Source: Thermospira aquatica
GTDB taxonomy: Bacteria > Spirochaetota > Brevinematia > Brevinematales > Thermospiraceae
NCBI RefSeq assembly: GCF_023525255.1
Contig: NZ_CP073355.1
Span: forward strand, 372,001-436,000
DNA: 64,000 nucleotides
Direction: 5' to 3'
In this document: positions 28,533-38,204 of the stretch, piece after piece
Numbering within the stretch: position 1 is the stretch's first letter
Layout: each line of letters starts with the position of its first letter
The notes under the pieces: generated by a model
Seen by the model: the letters and a program-made list of their open reading frames with translations, nothing else
The model's database searches: none
What the model was told of the DNA's origin: nothing
Made by a program: the position numbers and the translations under genes

Positions 28533-29921
28533 TTATTGGCTTAACAAATAGTATGTACCTTCAAGTGTATAATCCATGTACCATTTGGGTTCATATGCCT
28601 TTTCAACCGGATTATACACCATTTTAACTGTCCCAAACAAGCCCATAAAATAGGTGTAGTCTCCACCATCAAGTTGGTAACTACCGTCCATTTTCTTTCC
28701 TGTGTATCGGCCACCGTATATTGTTTGACAACCTTTAGACCAGGTATTATCAGGACCACCTATGTGAATAAGAATCTCATATTTCACTTTCTGGGAACCA
28801 CCTTCTACAGCAGGTACTGCACCACCATTTGCTATCAGAATGGTAAATTGTCTGTTTTCCCTCATTTTACTCTTAGAAGCTCTATAAAACGTTCTCGCCT
28901 CATAAACACCAGGTGCTATAGAACTATATGGTATTCCCTTCTTAATTTCGTAATGTCGAGAGGCATCCACATTTCCTCGGTAAAACTCTACTATCTTGCC
29001 CCCTCTTACCACCGTTATCCTATCATTGTAGGTGTCCTTGCCACATCTTTCACCTTTACCCATGCCTTCCTCACCAAGAATCACAAAGTCCTTTTTCATC
29101 GACTTCTCAAAGCTCCCATAGCCACCTCGTAGATCCGCAAAGTAGCTATACATCTCGAGAAGTTTTCTACCTTCGTTCGTCTTGGTATCAAACTCAGCTA
29201 CATTCTTGTCCTGGTTTAAAGCAGTATGCTGAAGATTGAACTCAAACATACTGCTAAATTTCTCCCTCCCGCTTTCCATCATTTCATCAGATATATCCTC
29301 ATCCGATAACCCTAACCGTGTCTTCTCATAGTTCCGAATGGCAGCATCACCACCATACTTATCGTATGCTATGTCCGTCGCTACCCCTACAGCATAACTG
29401 TATATTTGATTCGTGTTGTCTAAAAGCTCATAGATGTTTTCTGACCTTGCCAACAACTGCTCCAACGTTACATTGCCTGTTACATTGCCCCCTGCATACT
29501 CATTGGCTTTGTTGCTTACCTTGAGTAGAAGAGATACTATCTCATTGATCTTCTCTGTGTTAGCATTGCCATCATCTGACTCATACTCGGCTATCATATT
29601 CCTAAGCTTTTCTTTTAGTGGCCCCTCCTCTATGTTTTTTATCTTTTCAAAAAGTATTCTTTGATGATAAAGAGTCATACTCTCTTTAAATTTTCTCCTC
29701 CTCTCCCCCTCCGTTGCTACCATGCTTTCTTTTTCGGCCTTTTCCCTCTCTTGTGTACGATTGTCCTGGCTCACAGGAGAAGAAAAGACATTCCACCCGC
29801 TGGAAGCAAGATAGGCAAGACCAGTTGTTAACCCTTGGAAGGTATTGGCTGTCAACTGACCCAAGGTGCTAAAGTTAGTAATGAGGGTGTTCCACGTCTC
29901 CACTTTCTCCTCCTCCCCCAA
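28533..29921 (-). CDS. L,D-transpeptidase-like toxin module with coiled region, 5'-truncated
   Basis: The first residues come from the R1 border, and native similarity to 18615-22258 begins at WNTLITNFSTLGQLTANTFQ. A charged coiled segment rich in E, K and R follows, then the same C-terminal domain with ILIHIGGPDNTWSKGCQTIY. The payload is almost identical to that of the large protein upstream in the array, but with an insertion near the end (TVKMVYNPVEKAYEPK). It lacks core, zincin motif and junction, so it is an orphan module that might not be exported. Confidence 0.78.
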   Translation of the reverse strand: MGEEEKVETWNTLITNFSTLGQLTANTFQGLTTGLAYLASSGWNVFSSPVSQDNRTQEREKAEKESMVATEGERRRKFKESMTLYHQRILFEKIKNIEEGPLKEKLRNMIAEYESDDGNANTEKINEIVSLLLKVSNKANEYAGGNVTGNVTLEQLLARSENIYELLDNTNQIYSYAVGVATDIAYDKYGGDAAIRNYEKTRLGLSDEDISDEMMESGREKFSSMFEFNLQHTALNQDKNVAEFDTKTNEGRKLLEMYSYFADLRGGYGSFEKSMKKDFVILGEEGMGKGERCGKDTYNDRITVVRGGKIVEFYRGNVDASRHYEIKKGIPYSSIAPGVYEARTFYRASKSKMRENRQFTILIANGGAVPAVEGGSQKVKYEILIHIGGPDNTWSKGCQTIYGGRYTGKKMDGSYQLDGGDYTYFMGLFGTVKMVYNPVEKAYEPKWYMDYTLEGTYYLLSQ

Positions 29922-30200
29922 GGGGGACTGAAGCTAGTCCCCCTTGAAACCCCCTCGCTTGCCCCTTGCGCGGTTTCTTTTACTTTTTTTCTTGCCCCTT
30001 GTGAGCTGGAAGTTTTTCTTTTAGCTTTGTTTTTTCCTCTACCGTCACGGCGAATACATCCTTGTATTAGCCGTGACCTACCCCACATCCTGTGGCTCGG
30101 AATTTGTTTTACCGCACCTTTTTTCTTCCACCCAGCTCACGGCTGGTTCTCTGAGAGTACTTTCTCTGTAATGGAAGCACCGCAAGCAAGGGGCGGAAAC
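29911..30200. repeat. R1 border repeat, copy 3
   Basis: Sequence runs from TCCTCCCCCAAGGGGGACTG to AAGGGGCGGAAACC. The full hairpin GTCACGGC/GCCGTGAC is present near 30043-30076. On its left it abuts the orphan module 28533-29921, to which it contributes the first codons. On its right, after about 60 bp without features, lies a lipoprotein gene ending at 30260. Confidence 0.78.
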
Positions 30201-30259
30201 CACCACGCGTGTTGCACACACAACCTTTTGGTAGGAAAACCACAGTGGCCTATCTATGT

Positions 30260-30904
30260 CTATCCAGGAGTTGCATACTCTTCAACCTCATACTCACCCT
30301 TAAACCAGTCGCATTCAAGATAAAGTATCATATATACAGCATATTTCCCCAGCGAAGGATTCTCAGGATCAATATCATAGTAAGTTACTTTGTCACTTAC
30401 AACCCTCATCTTTAATTTGCTCCAATTCGTCTTATCCTTGCTCAAATACATCGCTTGATTCGAAATTCGATAAAATAATCCATGCTGTTGAAAATATAAT
30501 TCAGGATCTAGAGTGGGTTCAAAAAGCATATCGACCCAATTACCATTAGTATCGTATATCTCTTTTGTGAGAACAATAGCTTGTATGTTATCAAGAAAAC
30601 CAACTTCAGTTGTTACAACAATATTTGTCGGACTTTTTGAACATTCCCTTTTAATATATTCATACGAAAGATACAATTCCAAATCTACCTCTGCTTCTTC
30701 CATTTTCACTGGACTAAAATAAGCAGGTTTACCTTTTATAAACGCAACACCATACCTCCACTCCACACCCGGTAAGTCTGTGGTTAATTCCTTTTGAAAT
30801 TCCTCACGTTCCTCTACCTTTCCTTTACCTTCCTTCTCACAGCTAGATAGACTAAAAAGGTACATCAAAAAAAGAAGTGTTGTCGTTATTCTCCTTATTA
30901 ACAT
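30260..30904 (-). CDS. Lipoprotein, probable immunity for second L,D-transpeptidase-like toxin
   Basis: TTTLLFLMYLFSLSSCEKEG is a lipobox signal. The roughly 190-residue mature part begins with a charged linker and has no fold I can name. It occurs once in this window. It lies directly downstream of 30925-32211, with a GGAGGC ribosome site upstream of its ATG, and by position it should protect against that payload. Confidence 0.62.
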   Translation of the reverse strand: MLIRRITTTLLFLMYLFSLSSCEKEGKGKVEEREEFQKELTTDLPGVEWRYGVAFIKGKPAYFSPVKMEEAEVDLELYLSYEYIKRECSKSPTNIVVTTEVGFLDNIQAIVLTKEIYDTNGNWVDMLFEPTLDPELYFQQHGLFYRISNQAMYLSKDKTNWSKLKMRVVSDKVTYYDIDPENPSLGKYAVYMILYLECDWFKGEYEVEEYATPG

Positions 30905-30924
30905 CTTTGCCTCCTTCTAAAGAT

Positions 30925-32211
30925 TTAAAAAATAGAAGATTTCCAAGGAAGGGGTCTCCACCGTCTTTCCTCAAGACTACGTAGATCACGATTTCCTACC
31001 CTGAGTTCTATTATTGCATCCTGTTTTACAAGTTTTAGTAAAGTTTCATAAATGGAGCGGGATAACTTCTCATCTCCTAGTACTATACACCCTTCTGAAG
31101 TATACCCTCGATGCACAAAAACACCATTCTCATAATTACCCGTATCTCTATAGACCTCTACCTGATATTTAGATTTAGGATCCGTTGTTGGCCGATATCT
31201 TAACTTATATTTACCATCCTGTAGGGGATGTTCGTAGTCCCTGCCTCCCTGCCCATCTTCTATAGTCGAATCTTCACCCCATACAACACCATTCACCCTC
31301 ATTTTCACTACTTCTCTACCAGTCTGTAATTTTATTATTGAGTAGCCAGTCATGCCTTTCCTTTTAGTTCCATCGTAGTTCTCTTCTATCACATTCTTTA
31401 CAGTCAATACGTTCTTGGAACCAGAAAGAAAAGCTTCTACCCTGTCCAGAAAACTTGGCTCCAAAACTTCAACTGATTGAGTTGGGTTAGACACTGATGG
31501 AGTGGAAGTAGAGGGAGAATCCTTCTTGTTCCTCTCCTTTATTATGGCATTGTATCTTAGCCATTCCTTGATGAACTCTTTCTTCCTGGGATCACTATCA
31601 GAAAGATCACCAATCTTCTTACCTTTCATCTCTGGATGGTTCTTATAAAATAGTTCATCAGCATTTTTTGCCCTTTCAAAGTCTTCCCGCGTAAGCCTAA
31701 ATGTGTCTTCTTCTCGCGTCCCTCCATAAACATTTGGCATAGAATTTTCATCTCCCCTCTGTCTCCTCTCCGCATAAGCTCTCTCCTGAGATTGAATCTC
31801 TTCCACCCGCCTCTGGGCACAACTAGTGGCATACTGATGAGCTTCCTCCTCACTCATGCCGTTTCTTATGGCCTCAATATAAACTTTCTTGTACTCCTCC
31901 ATCCCACTCTCCCACGCTGGGTCTGTGCCCCACATCCTACGAAGCCTGTAACCCTGCTCCCTCTTGACACGTTCCTCTTCCCTTCTCCTCCTCTCCCCCT
32001 CCGTTGCTACCATGCTTTCTTTTTCGGCCTTTTCCCTCTCTTGTGTACGATTGTCCTGGCTCACAGGAGAAGGAAAGACATTCCACCCGCTGGAAGCAAG
32101 ATAGGCAAGACCAGTTGTTAACCCTTGGAAGGTATTGGCTGTCAACTGACCCAAGGTGCTAAAGTTAGTAATGAGGGTGTTCCACGTCTCCACTTTCTCC
32201 TCCTCCCTCAA
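30925..32211 (-). CDS. Orphan toxin module with HxGxTSEGC motif (L,D-transpeptidase/DUF5675-like)
   Basis: The N-terminal 75 residues match the WNTLITNFSTLGQLTANTFQ module and coiled region of 28533-29921. A different payload then follows. After a proline- and serine-rich linker (DSPSTSTPSVSNPTQSVEVL), the domain shows GKYKLRYRPT and NGVFVHRGYTSEGCIVLGD, reminiscent of the HxG...SxGC active site of YkuD-like and DUF5675 proteins. A shared front and a swapped back illustrate cassette exchange. Which bond it cuts or makes is unknown. The partner is the lipoprotein 30260-30904. Confidence 0.72.
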   Translation of the reverse strand: MREEEKVETWNTLITNFSTLGQLTANTFQGLTTGLAYLASSGWNVFPSPVSQDNRTQEREKAEKESMVATEGERRRREEERVKREQGYRLRRMWGTDPAWESGMEEYKKVYIEAIRNGMSEEEAHQYATSCAQRRVEEIQSQERAYAERRQRGDENSMPNVYGGTREEDTFRLTREDFERAKNADELFYKNHPEMKGKKIGDLSDSDPRKKEFIKEWLRYNAIIKERNKKDSPSTSTPSVSNPTQSVEVLEPSFLDRVEAFLSGSKNVLTVKNVIEENYDGTKRKGMTGYSIIKLQTGREVVKMRVNGVVWGEDSTIEDGQGGRDYEHPLQDGKYKLRYRPTTDPKSKYQVEVYRDTGNYENGVFVHRGYTSEGCIVLGDEKLSRSIYETLLKLVKQDAIIELRVGNRDLRSLEERRWRPLPWKSSIF

Positions 32212-32490
32212 GGGAGACTGAAGCTAGTCCCCCTTGAAACCCCCTCCCTTGCCCCTTGCGCGGTTTCTTCTACTTTTTTTCTTGCCCCTTGTGAGCTGGA
32301 GGTTTTTCTTTTAGCTTTCTTTTTTCCTCTACCGTCACGGCGAATACATCCTTGTATTAGCCGTGACCTACCCTACATCCTGTGGCTCGGAATTTGTTTT
32401 ACCGCACCTTTTTTCTTCCACCCAGCTCATGGCTGGTTCTCTGAGAGTTCTTCCCTCTCTCACGGAAGCACCGCAAGCAAGGGGCGGAAA
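32201..32490. repeat. R1 border repeat, copy 4
   Basis: Sequence runs from TCCTCCCTCAAGGGAGACTG to AAGGGGCGGAAACC, with the GTCACGGC/GCCGTGAC hairpin intact near 32334-32367. It forms the 5' border of the module 30925-32211 and is followed 20 bp later by the lipoprotein gene 32510-33184. Its arrangement is the same as copy 3. Confidence 0.78.
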
Positions 32491-32509
32491 CCATAAGTAA
32501 GTCTCCTCC

Positions 32510-33184
32510 TTAATAAAAAGTGAAAGCCACATCTGGTATAAACTCATTAGAAAAAGGACCTCCTACAGAAGCAAAACAACCTATCGTATTCCTTAACGAT
32601 TGTCTTTCTGACTCCCTCTGAGCCTCAGGAATATTTGTCTCCATAAGTTCTTTATAGTATCCACGATCAAATCCATCATCAAAATAGCTTCTAACAATCT
32701 CACCTTCTAAAAGTATAAAGTTTGATGGACTTAAAAACTTTATACTAAGTATATGACGCCCATCAGCCTTGTAAAAACTTATCATGTTCTCCTCTGGAAA
32801 TACACGATAGCTCTCCCACACTATCCCACCATATTGAAAGTCATGAATGCAGAGCTCCGGATCATTAGGGAGAACATAATTAAAGTGTATCCACTTCTGA
32901 TTAAAATATTTGGGATCTTCTTTACCACGAATCCAAATACTGTAAAATATACCTGTCCTTGGATCCTCATAATCCCCACCAACAGTGATTCCTTTATTCA
33001 TACCTCTCACAAATCTTTCTACCGAGCTTATACTTCCACTATTAGTCATAACATCATTATCAGAGAAATTCGTCGTACTTTTAGATACCTCACCACCCTT
33101 CTGAGAACGAGCTGTACACCCGTTCCAACAACCACTTATACCTATGACTGATATCACTACAAAAATTAAATATATCCTATTCAT
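32510..33184 (-). CDS. Lipoprotein, probable immunity for cysteine-peptidase-like toxin
   Basis: MNRIYLIFVVISVIGISGCW is a lipoprotein signal with its lipobox cysteine. The mature part, about 205 residues, has aromatic-rich strands (KWIHFNYVLPNDPELCIHDF) and no motif I recognise. It is single copy in the window. It lies 20 bp downstream of the truncated toxin 33205-34245, the usual immunity position. GGAGG is present before its ATG. Confidence 0.62.
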   Translation of the reverse strand: MNRIYLIFVVISVIGISGCWNGCTARSQKGGEVSKSTTNFSDNDVMTNSGSISSVERFVRGMNKGITVGGDYEDPRTGIFYSIWIRGKEDPKYFNQKWIHFNYVLPNDPELCIHDFQYGGIVWESYRVFPEENMISFYKADGRHILSIKFLSPSNFILLEGEIVRSYFDDGFDRGYYKELMETNIPEAQRESERQSLRNTIGCFASVGGPFSNEFIPDVAFTFY

Positions 33185-33204
33185 AAACTAACCTCCCATT
33201 GTGT

Positions 33205-34245
33205 TTAATACCAAAAGTAATTCACAATATAATCTTCCCTGTCACAAATATCATCCCACTTCCCCCAAGGATTATGGTCATAGAGCCTAAGCGTGCCACC
33301 AACATACATCCCGAGCATGAAATGGGTATCACCCTCATTACTTTTCCTCTGAACCATAAAAAACCGAGGAGAAGCATCATACAACCTACGAAGATTGGCA
33401 AAAATAGCTTGAGAGGAATCTAATATGTCCTTATATCCTTTCAGTGCATTACGAGTATCTCGAATTTTTTTAAGAATATCGCTCTGACGAGAATTTTCAT
33501 AATCGCCCATTAAAGTATTTAACCGATTGCTCAGCTCTTGCATGCGTGCCTTCACCTTCTCAAGTGACCACCCGCCACTAAACTCAAGAGAAAGATTCGT
33601 GCTCTTCCCTATCATATCCGCACGGACATACCAATACATGTGATGCTTTACACCATCATCCTCTATATCCATAACTCCGTATAATTTCGCCCGCTGTATG
33701 CCACCATTAAGCTCATTTATCTTCATGTTATCACTCCACCCATGAGCCCATACATACACAGGAGCACCACTTCTCCTATTGTAGCTTCCACTATTAAAGT
33801 AGGAAAGAGACATATTCTCTAGCTTACTATAGCCCACAAGCCCCTTGTTAAACATCTCTACAAAATAGTCCTCAAAGGCAAACTCGGTGGGATCTAATAT
33901 GCCATTTGCACCAGCAAGAGTATAGTTCGCTATCATGCAACAGGCTCGTTTTGCTATACCTACAGCTGCAACATCCCTAAAATCATAGATATACTTTAGC
34001 CCATTGAGATAGTTGAGAAGCTTCGTTCTTTCTAACATATCTTTTGAATCACCATCTTTGTAATAGTTTGTTGCTAGCCTATCCCTTATCGCTACAAAGT
34101 TGCTGTTATTTTCTTTGGTATTACCACCCTTGAGTACATCCTTAAGAAGCCGGTCAAGAAGCACACGATCCCCATCATTCGTTATCCTCGCCCTTAGGTT
34201 TTCTATCACCTCCCCAAACTTACCCTTATTCTCTATATCAGAAAT
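33205..34245 (-). CDS. Cysteine-peptidase-like toxin payload, 5' end cut by transposase composite
   Basis: The native frame is interrupted at 34245, where the sequence TTGTCAAGTTTC of the transposase fragment joins, and only a TTG codon there could start translation. The roughly 345 residues contain a candidate catalytic cysteine in KRACCMIANYTLAGANGILD and, near the C-terminus, GDTHFMLGMYVGGTLRLYDH followed by NPWGKW. This Cys ... His ... (D/N)P pattern is the one seen in C39-like payloads here, but overall the sequence is different. The core and junction are missing. Confidence 0.62.
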   Translation of the reverse strand: MSDIENKGKFGEVIENLRARITNDGDRVLLDRLLKDVLKGGNTKENNSNFVAIRDRLATNYYKDGDSKDMLERTKLLNYLNGLKYIYDFRDVAAVGIAKRACCMIANYTLAGANGILDPTEFAFEDYFVEMFNKGLVGYSKLENMSLSYFNSGSYNRRSGAPVYVWAHGWSDNMKINELNGGIQRAKLYGVMDIEDDGVKHHMYWYVRADMIGKSTNLSLEFSGGWSLEKVKARMQELSNRLNTLMGDYENSRQSDILKKIRDTRNALKGYKDILDSSQAIFANLRRLYDASPRFFMVQRKSNEGDTHFMLGMYVGGTLRLYDHNPWGKWDDICDREDYIVNYFWY

Positions 34246-34247
34246 TG

Positions 34248-34451
34248 TCAAGTTTCACCACGTTGTATCAAATTATCGAGTTTTGCCCGAAATACATCCG
34301 GTGTCTCTTTAAACAACTCAGGCTTTATTTTATACCATTCTCTTACAGCTTCAATCGGTGTTTTTACTTTCAGTTCTCTCACTAATCCTGAATGCCTTTT
34401 TCTTAGTATATAGTAAATCAGAAAATTTGTCAAGTCATCGAATTGCTTCAT
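34248..34451 (-). pseudogene. C-terminal fragment of rve/IS481-like transposase, second copy
   Basis: It is identical to 3226-3429 except for one residue (EWYKIKPE against EWYEIKPE). Again it is cut by the left tip of the insertion sequence, and its outer end lies exactly at a gene-disrupting breakpoint (34245). Fragment and IS therefore moved or were duplicated together. Confidence 0.6.
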
Positions 34452-35880
34452 AATAAAAGTACTCGAAAAGGGAACGTTGCTTCAAAATAAAAAAGTACTT
34501 TAAATTTGTGTAAAATAATCCAGTTCATGGCTCGACAAGCTCGCCAACCGTGGCTCGACAAGCTCGCCAACCGTGGCTCGACAGGCTCGCCAACCGGAAT
34601 TGGGTTGGCGATGTTTGAAAGGAGACCTATTTACAGGTAAACGGCGAAATGATATGCTGAGCTTGTCGAAGCAGAGTATCAAAAAGCCAGCAAAAAGGAG
34701 AAAAAGGAGATACTGGATTACTTTGTGAGGATAACAGGTTTAAAAAACCGAAACTATGCCGCCAGGCTCTTGAGGCAGCACGGAAAAACCATCTATGTAG
34801 GCAAGAAAAATTACCTTAAAAGCCGACATAGCCAAGAAGAACAAAGACCTGGCAGAAAAAAAATTCGGCGAAGAGGAACTAAAACTTCTAAAAAGGTCTG
34901 GGAAATTGAAAACTACATGTGGCAAGCGCTTAAAACCGATTCTCAATGAAGTTTTAGATAATCTCTTAGCAAACGGGCATCTCCACGGTTCTCCACAGGC
35001 TATAGAAAACTTGCGCCATATAAGTGCCTCAAGTATTGACCGACTTTTGAAACATGAGCGTAAAAGCTTGAGATAAAAGGACGAAAAGGCACAAAACCTG
35101 GAGCTATTAAAGCAACAAATAGCTATACGCACGTGGGCAGAGTGGGATGAAAATTGCCCTGGGTTCATGGAGATTGATCTGGTAGCCATGAGGGAGGAAA
35201 TAGCGGGAGATTTTGCTCAAACATTAAATATGGTGGATGTTTGGAGCGGTTGGACAGAACTTGTGGCAATCAAAACAAAGCTTCAAAATGGGTAAGAGAA
35301 GCCATAGAAAAAGTCAAAAACTTCCTTTTGATTTACGGGGAATTGATTCTGATACGGTGCTGAATTTATTAATCATCCTCTACGCGATTGGTGTGAGAAG
35401 AACCAGATAAAATTTACAAGGGAGAAGCTCCCGTTCCAATGATAACTGCTACGTTGAGCAGAAAAACTATTCCATAGTCCGCCAGAATGTTGGATACTTC
35501 CGCTACGATACCGAGGAAGAAGTCTACTACTTGAACCGACTCTATGCGTATCTCGGGCTTTATGCCAACTTTTTCAACCGGTTATGAAAATGACAGAGAA
35601 AAGAGAATCGGGCAAGGTGCAAAAGAAGCATGATGATATTAAAACTCCCTACCAGCGGCTTTTAGAAAGCTCTTATGTAAGTGTGGAACAAAAGAGCACC
35701 TAACAAGGCTTTATAAGGCTCTCGATTTGTTTCACCTAAGACAAAAAATTACAGCTTGCCAGAAAAACTTTTCAGCCTTCAAAAGAAAAAGAATGTAAAA
35801 CAAAAATTTGGAGGAAAGGAATTTTTGAGTACTTTTTATGAGGCAATGATTCAATTTCGAGTACTTTTTATTTGGCGCAA
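34443..35880 (+). mobile_element. DDE/rve-type insertion sequence, copy 2 (heavily frameshifted)
   Basis: It starts at TTGCTTCATAATAAAAGTAC and ends at the TTTGGCGCAA tip. The whole transposase coding stretch (about 34690-35820) is recognisable at DNA level, but many 1-base losses leave no long frame. A three-unit minisatellite lies in its left leader. It is followed after only 14 bp by copy 3 in the same orientation. Confidence 0.82.
34527..34600. repeat. 23-bp minisatellite in IS copy 2, three units
   Basis: The unit TGGCTCGACAAGCTCGCCAAC-CG is repeated three times, with A/G variation at one site, between the IS left end and its transposase region. The same unit is present four times in copy 3 (35974-36065), once in copy 4 (61713-61737) and not at all in copy 1. 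Confidence 0.85.
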
Positions 35881-35973
35881 CGGGGTCATCAGAATTGCTT
35901 CATAATAAAAGTACTCGAAAAGGAACGTTGCTTCAAAATAAAAAGTACTACTTTAATGTAAAATAATCCAGTT

Positions 35974-36065
35974 CATGGCTCGACAAGCTCGCCAACCGTG
36001 GCTCGACAGGCTCGCCAACCGTGGCTCGACAGGCTCGCCAACCGTGGCTCGACAGGCTCGCCAGC
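35974..36065. repeat. 23-bp minisatellite in IS copy 3, four units
   Basis: There are four tandem units of the TGGCTCGACAGGCTCGCCAAC type, the last one decayed (GCCAGCGG). The position within the element equals that in copy 2. The number of units differs in every IS copy (0, 3, 4, 1). Confidence 0.85.
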
Positions 36066-36125
36066 GGAATTGGGGTGGCGATGTTTGAAGGAGACCTATT
36101 TACAGGGAAACGGCAAAACAATATC

Positions 36126-37304
36126 AAAAAGCCAGCAAAAGGAGAAAAAGGAGATGCTGGATTACTTTGTGAGGATAACAGGCCTAAAAATCGAAACTAT
36201 GCCGCCAGGCTCTTGAGAGCAACACGGAAAAACCATATATGTAGGCAAAAAAATTACCTTAAAACCGATATAGCCAAAAGGGCAAAAGACCTGGCAGAAA
36301 GAAAAAATTCGGCGAAGAGGAACTAAAACTTCTAAAAGGTCTGGGGAAATTGAAAAACTACATGTGTTAAGCAAGCGCTTAAAGCCGATTCTCAATGAAG
36401 TTTTAGATAATCTCTTAACAAACAGGACATTTCAGGGTTTTCAACAGGCCATAGAGAGTTTCCCATACATATAAGTGCTTCAAGTATTGACCGACTTTTG
36501 AAACATGAGCGTAAAAAACTTGAGATAAAAAGGACAGAAAAACAAAAAACCTGGAACGTTGTTAAAGCAACAAATAGCTATACGCACGTGGGCAGAGTGG
36601 GATGAAAATTGCCCTGGTTTTATGGAGATTGATCTGGTTGCCCATGAGGGAGGAAATGGCCGGGAGATTTTGCTCAAACATTAAATATGGTGGATGTTTG
36701 GAGCGGTTGGACAGAACTTGTGGCAATCAAAAACAAGGCTTCAAAATGGGTAAGAGAAGCCATAGAAAAAGTCAAAGGAAGACTTCCTTTTGAGTTACGG
36801 GGAATTGATTCTGATACCGGTGCTGAATTTATTAATCATCCTCTACGCGATTGGTGTGAGAAGCACCAGATAAAATTTACAAGGGGAAGAAGCTCCCGTT
36901 CCAATGATAACTGCTACGTTGAGCAGAAAAACTATTCCATAGTCCGCCAGAATGTTGGATACTTCCGCTACGATACCGAGGAAGAAGTCTACTACTTGAA
37001 CCGACTCTATGCGTATCTCAGGCTTTATGCCAACTTTTTTCAACCGGTTATGAAAATGACAGAGAAAAAGAGAATCGGAAGCAAGGTGCAAAAGAAGCAT
37101 GATGATATTAAAACTCCCTACCAACGGCTTTTAGAAAGCTCTTATGTAAGTGAGGCACAAAGGCGCCTAACAAGGCTTTATAAGGCTCTCGATTTGTTTC
37201 ACCTAAGACAAAAAATTACGGCTTGCCAGAGAAAACTTTTCAGCCTTCAAAAGAAAAAGAATGTAAAAAACAAAAATTTGGAGGAAACTGTATGGAATTT
37301 TTGA
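36126..37304 (+). pseudogene. Transposase of IS copy 3, C-terminal two thirds in frame
   Basis: From 36687 to 37304 one frame runs from MVDVWSGWTELVAIKN to the natural end, including the second catalytic aspartate (RGIDSDTGAEFINH), the glutamate (NDNCYVEQKN) and the C-terminal arm that is split in copy 1. The helix-turn-helix part and the segment with the first aspartate are broken by several indels at 36190-36670. It is the best-preserved catalytic region of the four copies but still inactive as read. Confidence 0.82.
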
Positions 37305-37415
37305 GTACTTTTTTTTATGAGGCAATGATTCGAATTTCGAGTACTTTTTTATTTGACGCAACGGGTAGACAGCCTCCTGCCTCGGTTACCCAAAAGAGCT
37401 TTGCATCCTCCATCT

Positions 37416-38192
37416 TTACTCTTCTGTACTCTCTTCGGCTGAAAAACTAAATTCAGCTATTTCCCATTTGTTCTTTTCTTTGTTGTACTTAAATGTCCCC
37501 AAGTCAGTGTATACTATATAACCATTATCTAACACATAAATCTCTTCATTAGTTAACCATTTAAAAAAATATTCATAATCAAATTGCTTATCTAGTTCTT
37601 TTAGCTTGTCTATATTGGTAAGAGGAAATGATATATCTAAACTCCCATCAGAATAGATAACCCTATCAGCTATGTAATTTGTAATTGAAAATATACTTTT
37701 ATGTTTTCTCATCGCCATCTCTATTTCTTTACAAATATTTATTATCTCCGCCTTAACCTTTTCCTTTTCATTCTCGTTTAATGGGATTTCAATTCGATCC
37801 ATTTTCCACTTTTTATTTTTCTTGTCATACTTAAATATACCAATTTTGGTGTATACATCACCCTCATCGTATGCCTTAATACGAAGATTAGCTATAAACC
37901 TCAAAAAGTCTTCATAGTCAAACTTCTTGTCAAGTTCTCTTAGCTTAACAATGTTCGTCAAAGGAAAAGTCATTTCTGTCTTCCCGTCAGAATAGACGAC
38001 TATCTCAGACATATAGTTTGTAATCGAAAATATGCTTCTATTTCGTTTCATCGCTATTTCCATCTCTTTACAAACATTCGCTACCTCGGCTTCCATTTTT
38101 TCCCTTTCCTTCTCGGTTAACTCAACCCTATCTCCTCCTTTACAACTTGAAAAAGTAACCGCTAAAAGAGTTATCCATACAAATAATCTCAT
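37416..38192 (-). CDS. Immunity lipoprotein with two tandem copies of the inhibitor domain
   Basis: MRLFVWITLLAVTFSSCKGG is a lipoprotein signal, so the protein is likely tethered in the periplasm. Two domains of about 105 residues follow (about 35-145 and 150-255), each with SIFSITNY, SDG, FPLTNI-KL-ELDK and FDYE. It lies 12 bp downstream of the MepA-like toxin 38205-39140. The homologue at 13332-13802 has one such domain, and the decayed twin is at 4890-5667. Internal duplication may give two binding sites or two specificities. Confidence 0.82.
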   Translation of the reverse strand: MRLFVWITLLAVTFSSCKGGDRVELTEKEREKMEAEVANVCKEMEIAMKRNRSIFSITNYMSEIVVYSDGKTEMTFPLTNIVKLRELDKKFDYEDFLRFIANLRIKAYDEGDVYTKIGIFKYDKKNKKWKMDRIEIPLNENEKEKVKAEIINICKEIEMAMRKHKSIFSITNYIADRVIYSDGSLDISFPLTNIDKLKELDKQFDYEYFFKWLTNEEIYVLDNGYIVYTDLGTFKYNKEKNKWEIAEFSFSAEESTEE

Positions 38193-38204
38193 ACAACCTC
38201 CTCA

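Larger units (their letters stand above)
35895..37361 (+). mobile_element. DDE/rve-type insertion sequence, copy 3 (defective, tandem with copy 2)
   Basis: It begins at TTGCTTCATAATAAAAGTAC 14 bp after copy 2 ends and finishes at TTTGACGCAA. The flank after it (from 37362) is the same cassette DNA that follows copy 1 at 4836. The spacer between the two tandem copies, CGGGGTCATCAGAA, resembles the copy 2 left flank (AGTCATCGAA). That fits either tandem insertion into the same target or duplication of the element. Confidence 0.82.

Noticed and set aside
34500-34682. Minus-strand protein in the IS leader (SFRRLPVNRSPFKHRQPNSG type, also at 61635)
   Set aside because: It lies in the IS noncoding leader and changes length with the minisatellite; no ribosome site.
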